Source: Candidatus Tisiphia endosymbiont of Nedyus quadrimaculatus | Lineage (GTDB): Bacteria > Pseudomonadota > Alphaproteobacteria > Rickettsiales > Rickettsiaceae | Length of the DNA: 64,000 bases | Assembly (NCBI RefSeq): GCF_964059235.1 | Contig: NZ_OZ060452.1 | Span: 1,426,001 to 1,490,000 of the forward strand | Direction: 5' to 3' | Notes under the pieces: generated by a model | Database searches by the model: none | Told to the model about the DNA's origin: nothing | Seen by the model: the letters and a program-made list of their open reading frames with translations, nothing else | Made by a program: the position numbers and the translations under genes | Shown here: positions 54,122-63,622 of the stretch, piece after piece | Layout of the letters: each line of letters starts with the position of its first letter | Position numbering within the stretch: position 1 is the first letter of the stretch

Positions 54122-54744
54122 TATCTTTTGAAAGTTTGTCCCGGCATTACTACGTCAAATTCATACGTTTTAATGCCATCTAGTGCAGTGGACAAAGCAT
54201 GGCTAACTTCTCCGCAATTTTCTAAATTAGCCCTTGAATTAGATAAATATAGCTTTGTTTGTAGCTGTCCAAGATATAGGTGGTCAACTCTAATGTTTAC
54301 ATTAGGCGTTTCACGCGAAACTCCACTAGGATATATAGTAATAAAATAAAATTCCCCTTTATTATTAGTAGTAGCGATGCCAGATCCGGTAAAACTTGAT
54401 TTACTTACAAGGTTTAGCATTTTTTTATTGATACAAGTACGAAGTGGTATGTATGAATATTTTCCGTCACTTCCAACCTGCCATAAATATATTTTTGCAT
54501 CTGCTACTGGAACGCAATCTTGGTCTAATAATCTACCCTTTACTATAATTTTTGTACCACGATAGACTGCTTGTTGTCCTGTCTTTCTAAGTAAGTTATT
54601 GGATAATTGGAATTCTTCCGGTTCGTAATCATTCATTGTACTCTTAGTGATCTTACAACAATTAAGCTTATTAGGATAAAACTTAGATTCACTGGCTATA
54701 GCAATAGTGGAATACAAACAGATTAAAAATAACAAATTTTTCAT
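54118..54744 (-). CDS. Exported intradiol dioxygenase-like protein
   Basis: Resembles the protocatechuate 3,4-dioxygenase beta superfamily. It has a signal peptide (about 1-18) and a beta-sandwich with the core GRLLDQDCVPVADAKIYLWQ (about 70-89), then GEFYFITIYPSG and VNIRVDHLYLGQLQTKLYL. Typical iron ligands (two Tyr, two His) are only partly apparent, so it may have a structural or other role. Rickettsiae carry such a protein. Confidence 0.78.
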   Translation of the reverse strand: MKNLLFLICLYSTIAIASESKFYPNKLNCCKITKSTMNDYEPEEFQLSNNLLRKTGQQAVYRGTKIIVKGRLLDQDCVPVADAKIYLWQVGSDGKYSYIPLRTCINKKMLNLVSKSSFTGSGIATTNNKGEFYFITIYPSGVSRETPNVNIRVDHLYLGQLQTKLYLSNSRANLENCGEVSHALSTALDGIKTYEFDVVMPGQTFKRY

Positions 54745-54768
54745 TTTTTACCATTTATGTTTAATAAC

Positions 54769-55244
54769 TTACCCCAATTCAGGATAAGAATTAACTAATT
54801 CTTATCCCGAATTCGCATAACTTCTATTAGAAGATGGATATTCCACATTTTCTTATAGAGATTTAAATTATCGTATCCTTTATTCTTTTACAACTATATT
54901 ATATTTATTTTGTTAATTAAAGAACGGGGCTATCCTTTACATCACGTGGTTCTTATGGTACACTGAAGCTAAACTACTTGAAATAATACCATTTCCCATT
55001 ATTAACTACGCTATTTAGTGCTACAGTTGTAGTACTAATGTCAAAACAATGTCATCCCAGCGAAAGCTGGGATCTAATAATGTTTAATAGTCTTTTAGGC
55101 TATTTTTTTAGATTCCCGCCGTTGCTAAGAATGATGGCTCTGGGTAGTAACTACAACTGTAGTATTAGCGTAGTTAATAATGGGAAATGGTATAACACGA
55201 ATTCGGGATAAGAATTAACTAATTCTTATCCCGAACTGGGGTAA
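54769..55244. repeat. Nested palindromes: GGGATAAGAATT pair around a 209-bp element
   Basis: Two GGGATAAGAATT-type palindromes (54777-54812 and 55199-55244) enclose the inverted repeat ATACCATTTCCCATTATTAA / TTAATAATGGGAAATGGTAT (54985-55193), which itself holds CTACAGTTGTAGTAC / CTACAACTGTAG and AATGTCATCCCAGCGAAAGC. The outermost ends TTACCCCAATTC and GAACTGGGGTAA also pair. This fills the 523-bp gap between the dioxygenase-like gene and the DUF3576 gene. Confidence 0.85.
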
Positions 55245-55267
55245 ATAGTAAAAAAATAAAATCATTT

Positions 55268-55792
55268 ATGAAAACACATTTAAAACAAACTATTATTGGC
55301 ATAATGTTAGCTTTATTGCTTTTTCCAACTTCTACAATTGCAAGGAATGGAGACTATCCCAAAACTGTGCAAGAAAGAAATATGGATGAAATGGGGTCGA
55401 TAGTTGGAGGAGAAGGTTTGGTGTTTAGACCAAGTAGAATCAAAAATGAATCTACAAAAACTGTGGGCTGTAACGTTAATAAATATTTATGGCAAGCTTC
55501 TATAGAAACCTTAAGTTTTGTGCCTCTTGCTTCAACCGATTCAGTCGGCGGAGTCATTATTACTGAATGGTATAGTCCAAAAGGACAAACAAATTTTCGA
55601 TTTAAAATAAATATTTTTATTAAAGATAACGTTATTAGCCCGGATGCCATCCAAGTAAAAATATTTGAACAAACACTTAAAAATGGTAATTGGCTAGATA
55701 ATCATACTAATTCGAACCTAGCTAATAGCATAGAAGATAAAATTTTAAGAAAATCTAGAGAATTATATATTAGGGCTGAAAGAAAAGAATGA
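55268..55792 (+). CDS. DUF3576 domain-containing exported protein
   Basis: The 174-aa protein has a signal peptide (about 1-25) and the DUF3576 pattern: VNKYLWQASIETLSFVPLAS (about 68-87), DSVGGVIITEWYS (about 89-101) and RFKINIFI. Function unknown; in alphaproteobacteria it commonly precedes leuS, as here (39-bp gap), and is a candidate envelope assembly factor. Confidence 0.88.
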   Translation: MKTHLKQTIIGIMLALLLFPTSTIARNGDYPKTVQERNMDEMGSIVGGEGLVFRPSRIKNESTKTVGCNVNKYLWQASIETLSFVPLASTDSVGGVIITEWYSPKGQTNFRFKINIFIKDNVISPDAIQVKIFEQTLKNGNWLDNHTNSNLANSIEDKILRKSRELYIRAERKE

Positions 55793-55831
55793 TATACTTG
55801 CTACAATAAGGATAGTTTACAATACAAATTT

Positions 55832-58402
55832 ATGAGAGATATTGAAAAGAAATGGCAAAGAATTTGGCTTGAGGAAAAAGCTTTTGCTGCAACAAACGAT
55901 AGCGACAAGCCTAAATATTACGTACTTGAAATGTTACCCTACCCTTCTGGGAAGATTCATGTTGGACATTTACGTAACTATTCTATCGGAGATTGCATAG
56001 CCCGTTTTATGAAATCACAGGGCTATAACGTATTACACCCTATGGGTTGGGATGCTTTCGGCTTGCCAGCAGAAAATGCTGCCATTAATAATAATTCTAA
56101 TCCTAAAGACTGGACTTATTCAAACATCGCAACTATGCGAAATCAGCTAAAATCAATTGGCTTTTCATATGACTGGTCAAGAGAAATAACAACTTGTGAT
56201 CTAGATTATTATAAGCATGAACAGAAATTCTTTTTAGAACTTTATGAGAGAGGTTTAGCATACCAAAAAGAATCTCTAGTCAATTGGGATCCTGTAGATA
56301 ACACTGTTTTAGCTAACGAACAAGTAGTAGATGGTCGTGGATGGCGTTCGGGTGCTTTAGTTGAAAAACGACAGCTAAAACAATGGTTTTTAAAAATCAC
56401 TAATTACGCTGAAGAACTGTTAAATGAGATTACAAAACTGGACTCTTGGCCTGATTCTGTTAAATCTATGCAGGAGAAATGGATAGGCAAATCGGAAGGA
56501 GTAAATTTTAGTTTTAAAATACGCTCCTCCTTATGTCATCTGAGCTACGGCGAGGATCTAGATTCCCGCCACAGCTCGAATGACAGTGCGATAGAAGTGT
56601 TTTCTACTAGACCAGAAACTATCTTTGGAGCAAGCTTTGTTGCGATAGCCTATAACCACCCAATAATTGGGCGGTTAGTAGATAAAAATGATGCTATAAT
56701 ATCTTTTATTGAAAAATGTTCGCAATTAGACACTAATGTTGTCGTAGATAAAGCTGAAAAAGAAGGGGTATGTACTAACCTTTTGGCCATTCATCCATTT
56801 GATCCTAGCATTACTATCCCTGTTATAATAACAAATTTCGTACTAATGGATTACGGTACTGGAGCGGTCTTTGGATGCCCAGCACATGATGAAAGAGATC
56901 ATAAATTAGCCAAACAAATGGCATTACCAATAAAGCAGGTAATAATTAATAAGGATATTCAAATAGACGTATACTCGAAACCTTACACTGGTGATGGTAT
57001 CATGATCAATTCAGACTTTCTGAATGGTCTTGCTGTCCAAGATGCTAAGCAAAAATCTATAGAAGAACTTGAGAAACGTGGTTTAGGCAAACGTACCATT
57101 AACTACCGACTAAAAGACTGGGGAGTGTCTAGGCAAAGATTTTGGGGCTGTCCTATTCCAATAATCTATTGTTTGACTTGTGGAATCACACCAGTACCTA
57201 AAGAACAATTGCCGATAACCCTACCAAACGATGTTACATTTGATGGGCATGGCAATCCTCTTGATTCACACCCTACTTGGAAACATACTAATTGCCCAAA
57301 ATGTCAAAAACCAGCTATTCGCGAAACTGACACGTTAGATACATTTTTTGAGTCTTCTTGGTATTTCACCCGCTATTGTAATGTAGATGCAAAAGATATG
57401 ACTGACAAACAAGCCTGTGATTATTGGTTACCTGTTGATCAGTATATTGGTGGAATTGAACATGCAGTAATGCATCTTCTTTATGCAAGGTTTTTCACTA
57501 AAGTAATGAACGAACAAGGCTATCTTAATATTCGTGAACCCTTTACTAGTTTGCTGACTCAAGGTATGGTATTACATGCTACTTATAAAGATGCCAATAA
57601 TAATTGGTTGTACCCAAATGAGGTAACAAAACAATCTAATAAATGGGTTCATAAAAATACAGGAGAAGAAATATTTCAAGGACGAATAGAAAAAATGAGT
57701 AAATCCAAAAAGAATGTCGTGGATTTAGAATCAATATTAGCAAACCATGGTGCAGATGCTATCCGGCTATTTGTACTCTCTGATAGCCCACCGGAGAAAG
57801 ATTGTGAATGGTCAGCAAATGGTCTTGAAGGGTGCAGCCGTTTTATTAGTAAGTTAGAAAATATGGCTGAAGTAATAATTAATAGTGAAATAACAGAGAC
57901 TCCTAGAAATAGACTGAATAAACTAACAAAGCTTACTCATCACACTATTAAGCATGTTACCAGCGAGATAAGGGAGTTTAAGCTAAATAAAGCCATAGCA
58001 AGGATGCGGGAACTATTTAATGCGTTGTCAGATGAAATATCTAAGGGCAAGGAAGCTGATATTGATAGCATCAAAGAGAGTTTCGGCATCTTGATTATAT
58101 TACTTAACCCATTTATTCCACATATTACAGAGGAAATTTGGCAAAAATTAGGTAAAAAGCAAAGATTATATCAAACCCCTTGGCCTTCTTTCAACGAATC
58201 ATTCTTAGAACTAGAATCTTATACTATGGCCATCCAAGTTAATGGTAGGCTGAGAGCTACGCATGAATTCGCTGTTGTGGCGAGCAATATTGAAATTCAG
58301 AACACAGTAATGCAATTACTAGAAATTCAAAAACACTTAAATGGTAAAGAGCCTAAAAAATTTATTATAGTACCAAAAAAAATAGTAAATATTGTGGTGT
58401 GA
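55832..58402 (+). CDS. leuS: Leucyl-tRNA synthetase with in-frame palindromic insertion
   Basis: Charges tRNA-Leu. The class I motif is [15 protein letters not shown] (HIGH variant, about 36-50), KMSKS at about 620, and the editing domain at about 225-415 with TRPETIFG. The length is 856 aa. About 23 residues ([20 protein letters not shown]...) are inserted before IEVFSTRPE at the edge of the editing domain, encoded by a 52-bp palindrome. The 3' end (AATAGTAAATATTGTGGTGT) is repeated at 60413-60434 beyond the restriction-modification genes. Confidence 0.95.
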   Translation: MRDIEKKWQRIWLEEKAFAATNDSDKPKYYVLEMLPYPSGKIHVGHLRNYSIGDCIARFMKSQGYNVLHPMGWDAFGLPAENAAINNNSNPKDWTYSNIATMRNQLKSIGFSYDWSREITTCDLDYYKHEQKFFLELYERGLAYQKESLVNWDPVDNTVLANEQVVDGRGWRSGALVEKRQLKQWFLKITNYAEELLNEITKLDSWPDSVKSMQEKWIGKSEGVNFSFKIRSSLCHLSYGEDLDSRHSSNDSAIEVFSTRPETIFGASFVAIAYNHPIIGRLVDKNDAIISFIEKCSQLDTNVVVDKAEKEGVCTNLLAIHPFDPSITIPVIITNFVLMDYGTGAVFGCPAHDERDHKLAKQMALPIKQVIINKDIQIDVYSKPYTGDGIMINSDFLNGLAVQDAKQKSIEELEKRGLGKRTINYRLKDWGVSRQRFWGCPIPIIYCLTCGITPVPKEQLPITLPNDVTFDGHGNPLDSHPTWKHTNCPKCQKPAIRETDTLDTFFESSWYFTRYCNVDAKDMTDKQACDYWLPVDQYIGGIEHAVMHLLYARFFTKVMNEQGYLNIREPFTSLLTQGMVLHATYKDANNNWLYPNEVTKQSNKWVHKNTGEEIFQGRIEKMSKSKKNVVDLESILANHGADAIRLFVLSDSPPEKDCEWSANGLEGCSRFISKLENMAEVIINSEITETPRNRLNKLTKLTHHTIKHVTSEIREFKLNKAIARMRELFNALSDEISKGKEADIDSIKESFGILIILLNPFIPHITEEIWQKLGKKQRLYQTPWPSFNESFLELESYTMAIQVNGRLRATHEFAVVASNIEIQNTVMQLLEIQKHLNGKEPKKFIIVPKKIVNIVV
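56534..56585. repeat. 52-bp palindromic element inside leuS
   Basis: TGTCATCTGAGCT at the left faces AGCTCGAATGACA at the right. GGATCTAGATTCCCGCC in the centre matches the inner parts of the elements at 45566-45758 and 54985-55193, so it is a deletion derivative of the same family. It keeps the leuS frame. Confidence 0.82.
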
Positions 58403-58408
58403 ATAAGG

Positions 58409-59437
58409 ATGAAAGACAATGTCAATAAAAATGCTACAGTTAAAACAGCAAAACAAAAAGAATCTGCCTCAAACATTACTCTTATTTCATTATTTGCCGG
58501 TGCAGGTGGTATGGATATTGGTTTTGAAAAAGCTGGGTTCAAGACAATTTGGGCAAACGAGTATGATAAAACAATTGCCCCTTCTTATCAAAACTACTTT
58601 CCTGAATCAAAGTTTGATGGGCGTTCTATTTTGGATATTCCAGATGAAGATATTCCACTTGGTGCAACAGGTGTTATTGGTGGACCGCCATGTCAATCAT
58701 GGTCAGAAGCTGGTGCTAGGCGTGGACTTGATGACTTAAGAGGTCAATTATTCCACGAATATATCAGGGTTATTAGGCATGTACAGCCAAAGTTTTGTGT
58801 TGCAGAAAATGTTCATGGAATAATCCATTCAAGAAATATTGAATCCTTTATGAATATCATAGATATGTTCAAAAAAGAAGACTATGAGGTTACTTGGAAG
58901 TTGTTAAAAGCAAGTGACTACGGTGTAGCCCAAGATCGCGAGCGAGTTTTTATAATTGGTTATCACAAATCTTTGAACAAAAAATTTGAATTTCCTAAAC
59001 CTTTGGGAATCAAAATCACTTTAAAACAAGTGATAGGTGACCTAGCTAATCTAAAAGTTGGAACAACTAGAGAAGTTAAAAATCATGAGCTAATTGATTC
59101 AGGCTATTCCCCAATTTTTATGTCGAGAAATCGAGTGCGAGGTTGGGATGAACAATCATTTACTATTTTGGCAACAGATAGACATATTCCATTCCATCCA
59201 CAAGCTCCTAAAATGATAAAAGTTGATGGACAAGAGTTAAGAAAATTCGCCCCTGGTCATGAAAACAAATATCGAAGATTAACAGTCCGAGAATGTGCAC
59301 GAATTCAGACATTTCCAGATGATTATGAGTTCATTTATACCAATATCAGAAACGGCTATAAAATGATTGGTAATGCTGTACCAGTAAATTTGGCGTACTG
59401 GGTAGCCAAATCAATTAGAAAGGACTTGGGGGTATAA
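58409..59437 (+). CDS. DNA (cytosine-5)-methyltransferase, HaeIII type
   Basis: Methylates cytosine in a specific duplex site. C5-methyltransferase motifs are in order: I LISLFAGAGGMDIGFEKAG, IV GGPPCQSWSEAGARRG (nucleophile Cys about 95), VI VAENVHG, VIII region DYGVAQDRERVFIIGY, and IX-X RRLTVRECARIQTFPDDYEF then GNAVPVNLAY. The target-recognition region (MSRNRVRGWDEQSFTILATD, FHPQAPKM) closely resembles M.HaeIII, predicting GGCC. ATG lies 7 bp after leuS, so it may be transcribed from the leuS promoter. Confidence 0.93.
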   Translation: MKDNVNKNATVKTAKQKESASNITLISLFAGAGGMDIGFEKAGFKTIWANEYDKTIAPSYQNYFPESKFDGRSILDIPDEDIPLGATGVIGGPPCQSWSEAGARRGLDDLRGQLFHEYIRVIRHVQPKFCVAENVHGIIHSRNIESFMNIIDMFKKEDYEVTWKLLKASDYGVAQDRERVFIIGYHKSLNKKFEFPKPLGIKITLKQVIGDLANLKVGTTREVKNHELIDSGYSPIFMSRNRVRGWDEQSFTILATDRHIPFHPQAPKMIKVDGQELRKFAPGHENKYRRLTVRECARIQTFPDDYEFIYTNIRNGYKMIGNAVPVNLAYWVAKSIRKDLGV

Positions 59438-60358
59438 ATGGCTACGCAAACAAATAATGGCAGAGCTTTTGAGTGGGCGGTAGGCTTAGTACTTAAATTA
59501 CAAACAAATATGTCAATTGAAGAAAATGCCTATTCAGAAATTAATGAGAAAGCATTTTATGAAATAGCAGATAGGGACAAATCTGATTTCCTGAATGCAG
59601 CTACTATCGCCATCGAACATATTATGTTGAAAGAAAAGGTCTTCTTTGAATCCGGTAACAATGGATTAATTTCATTTAATAGTGATACTGCAGGTAAGCA
59701 GGGTGATGTACGAGATGTGTTGATAACAATAAATGGCAAAACATTCGGCATATCTTGTAAAAATAATCACAAAGCCTTAAAACACCCAAGGTTATCAAGA
59801 ACAGCTAACTTTATTAAAGAATGGAGTATTGATGACTCTGGCTGTAGTGATGAATATTGGCTCATTGTCACAACAATCTTTGATGAGTTAGCTAAAATTA
59901 AAAACGATTCTAATGGAACTGCATTATGGAGGGATGTTATTAATAAACCATCTCGCTTTTATTGGCCGATATTGGATGCGTGGAGCAATGAAATAAGTAG
60001 AGTGTGTGCCATCAGCGAGATAAAAGAGATTGAACTTTGCAAGACAATTATATCTTTTATCGTTGGACGTTTTGATTTTTACAAAATCATTAGAGAAGGA
60101 AAAAAACGGGTTATTGTACAAGGGTTTAATTTAAATAATACCTTATCTATAAAACGTACAAAGCACCCAACATGTATTAATGCAATAAACAATAAGAATG
60201 GTGGTCAATATTCAAAAACCATCGTATTTAACCGTGGTTATAGCATCAACTTTAGAATCCACAATGCAGAAAGCAAAGTAACTCCATCTCTTAAATTTGA
60301 TATAACTGCTATAGGTTTACCAGCAAATGAGATTTACCAGCAAACCTTTGATTTATAA
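59438..60358 (+). CDS. HaeIII-family restriction endonuclease
   Basis: The cognate nuclease of the preceding methylase (adjacent, no gap). The 306-aa product resembles R.HaeIII-family enzymes: NGRAFEWAVGLVLKL (7-21), then GKQGDVRDVLITINGKTFGI (about 90-109) and SCKNNHKALKHPRLS, which carry a PD-(D/E)XK-like D...S-x-K arrangement. It appears intact. Expression of the methylase first is expected for safe establishment. Confidence 0.88.
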   Translation: MATQTNNGRAFEWAVGLVLKLQTNMSIEENAYSEINEKAFYEIADRDKSDFLNAATIAIEHIMLKEKVFFESGNNGLISFNSDTAGKQGDVRDVLITINGKTFGISCKNNHKALKHPRLSRTANFIKEWSIDDSGCSDEYWLIVTTIFDELAKIKNDSNGTALWRDVINKPSRFYWPILDAWSNEISRVCAISEIKEIELCKTIISFIVGRFDFYKIIREGKKRVIVQGFNLNNTLSIKRTKHPTCINAINNKNGGQYSKTIVFNRGYSINFRIHNAESKVTPSLKFDITAIGLPANEIYQQTFDL

Positions 60359-60434
60359 TTATATTACAGGAGAACTTTGGCAAAAAGGAAAGATTATCAT
60401 AATACCCTCAAAAATAGTAAATATTGTGGTATGA
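60359..60434 (+). pseudogene. Duplicated relic of the leuS 3' end
   Basis: The sequence TATTACAGGAGAACTTTGGC (reading ITGELWQK) and IIPSKIVNIVV followed by TGA correspond to two parts of the LeuS C-terminus (ITEEIWQK and [10 protein letters not shown]). The stretch between them is deleted. The last 22 bp match 58381-58402 at 21 positions. Confidence 0.8.
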
Positions 60435-60460
60435 GACTATTAAGTTACAATCATAAGGAA

Positions 60461-60498
60461 TAATTATAAAGTTTTTCAACCAAACTTTATAATAATTA
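60461..60498. terminator. Strong AT-rich hairpin
   Basis: AATTATAAAGTTT pairs with AAACTTTATAATAATT around a TTCAACC loop, followed by ATTATTTT. It may end transcription from leuS through the restriction genes, or the reverse transcript. Confidence 0.5.
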
Positions 60499-60580
60499 TT
60501 ATTTTACACGAGTTGCAATATACTCTCTTAAAATGCATGCTTAAAGGGCAAACTTCTTAGAACATTAAATTGCTAATAAA

Positions 60581-63571
60581 ATGAAAAAATTAACTACGCA
60601 AGAAGCATGTGATGTTTTATCAGCTTGGACTGTCTTGGAAATATTAACGCCTCAATCATTTAATAAACCAGAAGACCTAGTAGGAGGAAATAAAGAATTA
60701 GTTGTTTTATTAGATAATAGACTACCTTGGGAGAATGGCGGCGAAAAATTGCCTCCTTATCTCCAATTATTCTATCAAATAATAATAGGTTCAATTAATC
60801 TTAAGAATGTATTTTCCGCTCTAACTAAAAAATATGGTGACACAAATGTAGAAGCAAAATATGTATCAGGGGAAGCCATTATGGGTGTAATTATTGTAGA
60901 TCAATATGGCCATCTTATTAAAAACGATAGTTCTATTAATATTTCAAGTTTTGCATGGGGTGCTCCTCAAGCTTTAAAAGGAAATCTTAAAAACTTAGGT
61001 AAATGGTCATCAACTGAAAAAGATACTGAAATAGCTCTTGAAACAATCTTGTGTAAAAGAGATAAAAATGGTCAAAAACTTCCCTTGAATAAAGTAGTAA
61101 TAGATGAGGCTCATAATTACCTTACTAATACTTTTGAGATACCAGCAGAAATGCTAATAAATAAACAATTTGCTATCAAAAGTTATGAATCAAGTAAAAA
61201 AGATACCCCTACTAAAACTTTACTACTTAACAGCTTTTACCTAAATGATCTAATTAAAGCTAGTAATTTAATTCAAAAGCCAAATGTTCAAACAAACCTC
61301 TTGCAGTATTTAGGTGTGAATATCCCATTAAAGCGTTATAATATCCTAGATCCTTCTGTTTTACAAAATATTCTTTCTCCCAAAAACATTCCTACAGCAA
61401 GATGGCCTGGATTAGGACGACATCCTTTAGTATTACTTCAACAGGCTGTAGTTAATTTATCCATGACTGAACTAAAAGACAGTGGAATTCTTGCAATTAA
61501 TGGACCACCAGGAACAGGAAAAACAACTTTATTACGTGATATTGTTGCAAAATTAGTCACAGAGCGAGCAGAAGCGTTACTGAAGTTTGCTGATCCTGAA
61601 AAAGCTTTTACCGATTCAGGACACAAAATAAAAACGGGACAGAGTTGGTTAAATCTCTATAAATTAGATAAGAGTCTAAAAGGTTTTGAAATATTAATTG
61701 CATCCTCTAACAATAAGGCTGTTGAAAATATTAGTGCTGAATTACCTAGTTTAAAAGCTATTGCAAACGATGCGAATGATTTGCGTTATTTTACAGTTCT
61801 ATCTGATTTAGTATTTGGATGCAAAAGTTGGGGTTTGATTTCAGCAGTACTTGGAAATATTGCTAATTGTAATAATTTTAGTAAAAATTTTTGGTGGAAT
61901 AATGATTTTGGGTTTTTAACATATTTAGCAGAAGCAAGCGGAATGCCACAGATATTTGAAATTAAAGATCAAAAAACCGGCAAAATCCTTGAACGTAGAA
62001 AACCGAGAATTATTGAAGAAAGTGATCCCCCACATAATCACAGTGATGCTTTAAAACGTTGGAGACAAGCTAGTACAGATTTTAAACATGTATTACAAGC
62101 AAGCCAAACTAGACTCTCTGAATTACAAGAAATAAAAAATCTAGTTCAAGATTTAGCAAATCTAGAAAATGGATCAGAACAGGGGCAAACGTTAGAAGAG
62201 CTTTTATTAGAACATTATAAATCAAAACCACATGTTATTTGGCGTATCCTAAATACTCCTTCATTTCGTGCTTGGCAAAAAGAAGGGCAAAGGATTGCCC
62301 ATAAAGAAAGCCAAAAACTTGTTCATTTTGATTATGTAAAAAGAATTGTACCTACATTTGCTAACAAACTTGGATCTCATTTTATTGATAATAATTTATT
62401 TTCAAAATCCCATGAAGAAAGGCATATAGTTTCCCCATGGTGTGACACGCAAACACAATCCTTACGCGATGAGGTATTTATTTCTGCTATAAAGCTGCAT
62501 AAAGCTTTTATAGACGCAGCAGCAAAACCTTTACGTCACAATCTTGGAGTTCTGATGAGAAATTTTGGTGGCTCTTCTAGTGAAATAGATAAAAAAACCG
62601 TGGAACTTTTGCCAGATTTATGGTCATCTTTTTTCCTTGTAGTACCTAGTGTATCAACAACTTTTGCATCTATAGGAAGAATGTTAAAAGATCTCCCTAC
62701 AAATTCTCTTGGATGGCTTCTTATTGACGAAGCTGGACAGGCTCTGCCGCAAGCTGCTGTAGGAGCTATAATGAGAACAAAACGTGCTATAGTTACAGGT
62801 GATCCTTTACAGATAGAACCAGTGGTTACGTTACCTAACAATTTAACAAAAAGTATCTGTGAACAATTTTTGGTAGACCCAAATCGTTTTAATGCACCAG
62901 AAGCATCAGTTCAAACCCTATCAGATTCTGTAACTTCATATTTTTCTGAATTTAATACCAAAGACGGAAGTCGTTTAGTCGGTGTACCTTTATTGGTTCA
63001 TAGGCGTTGTGCAGATCCTATGTTTAGTATTTCCAATGCAATTGCCTACGAAAATTTAATGGTACAAGCAAAAAGTCCCAACAATTCTCCAATACGTAAC
63101 TGTCTTGGTCCTTCTATGTGGTTTGATGTTCAAGGTCAAGCACTAGATACATGGTGTCTAGAAGAAGGAAAAAAGGTAGTTGAACTATTATATAAACTAA
63201 AGAGTGCCTCAATATTCCCAAACCTATATATTGTAAGCCCTTTTAAACTTGTTGCAGGTAATTTACGCAAAATTATAAAAGATCATCATGTTTTAGATTC
63301 TTGGATAACTATGGATACGAATCTTTGGCTTAATGAACGAATTGGAACAATACACACTGTACAAGGACGAGAAGCTGAAGCGGTAATTCTAGTATTAGGG
63401 GCTCAAGCACCAAACCAAAATAAAACTCGGATATGGGCAGGTAGATCTCCTAATATCTTAAATGTAGCAGTTACACGTGCTAAAGAAGTTATCTATGTTA
63501 TAGGAAATAAGAACTTATGGAAAGAAACAGGAGTATTCAAAGAACTAGACTGTAAAATTAGAATAGATTGA
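60581..63571 (+). CDS. Large superfamily 1 (UPF1-like) helicase
   Basis: The 996-aa protein has an uncharacterised N-terminal half-domain (1-280). Walker A is GPPGTGKTTLLRD (about 308-320), motif II LLIDEAGQALPQAAV (about 711-725), motif III GDPLQIEPVV, and the C-terminal RecA domain has IGTIHTVQGREAEAVILVL (motif V, about 924-942) and NVAVTRAKE (motif VI). The long insertion between motifs I and II is typical of UPF1-like bacterial helicases, several of which belong to defence systems. It lies next to the restriction-modification genes; a defence role is inference. Confidence 0.85.
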   Translation: MKKLTTQEACDVLSAWTVLEILTPQSFNKPEDLVGGNKELVVLLDNRLPWENGGEKLPPYLQLFYQIIIGSINLKNVFSALTKKYGDTNVEAKYVSGEAIMGVIIVDQYGHLIKNDSSINISSFAWGAPQALKGNLKNLGKWSSTEKDTEIALETILCKRDKNGQKLPLNKVVIDEAHNYLTNTFEIPAEMLINKQFAIKSYESSKKDTPTKTLLLNSFYLNDLIKASNLIQKPNVQTNLLQYLGVNIPLKRYNILDPSVLQNILSPKNIPTARWPGLGRHPLVLLQQAVVNLSMTELKDSGILAINGPPGTGKTTLLRDIVAKLVTERAEALLKFADPEKAFTDSGHKIKTGQSWLNLYKLDKSLKGFEILIASSNNKAVENISAELPSLKAIANDANDLRYFTVLSDLVFGCKSWGLISAVLGNIANCNNFSKNFWWNNDFGFLTYLAEASGMPQIFEIKDQKTGKILERRKPRIIEESDPPHNHSDALKRWRQASTDFKHVLQASQTRLSELQEIKNLVQDLANLENGSEQGQTLEELLLEHYKSKPHVIWRILNTPSFRAWQKEGQRIAHKESQKLVHFDYVKRIVPTFANKLGSHFIDNNLFSKSHEERHIVSPWCDTQTQSLRDEVFISAIKLHKAFIDAAAKPLRHNLGVLMRNFGGSSSEIDKKTVELLPDLWSSFFLVVPSVSTTFASIGRMLKDLPTNSLGWLLIDEAGQALPQAAVGAIMRTKRAIVTGDPLQIEPVVTLPNNLTKSICEQFLVDPNRFNAPEASVQTLSDSVTSYFSEFNTKDGSRLVGVPLLVHRRCADPMFSISNAIAYENLMVQAKSPNNSPIRNCLGPSMWFDVQGQALDTWCLEEGKKVVELLYKLKSASIFPNLYIVSPFKLVAGNLRKIIKDHHVLDSWITMDTNLWLNERIGTIHTVQGREAEAVILVLGAQAPNQNKTRIWAGRSPNILNVAVTRAKEVIYVIGNKNLWKETGVFKELDCKIRID

Positions 63572-63595
63572 TATTTATTATTCAGTAGCACTTCT

Positions 63596-63622
63596 CCAAT
63601 TCTTTAAATCATTTGAGTATAC
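63596..63622. repeat. Single-arm relic of the TATACTCAAATGATTTG repeat
   Basis: CAATTCTTTAAATCATTTGAGTATACT matches the right arm of 52144-52270. It runs into the end of the MFS gene, which therefore takes its last codons and stop from the repeat. Confidence 0.65.

Noticed and set aside
58409-60358. Depletion of GGCC sites as evidence for active restriction
   Set aside because: GGCC occurs at several places in the window and I could not compute an expected frequency, so no claim is made.
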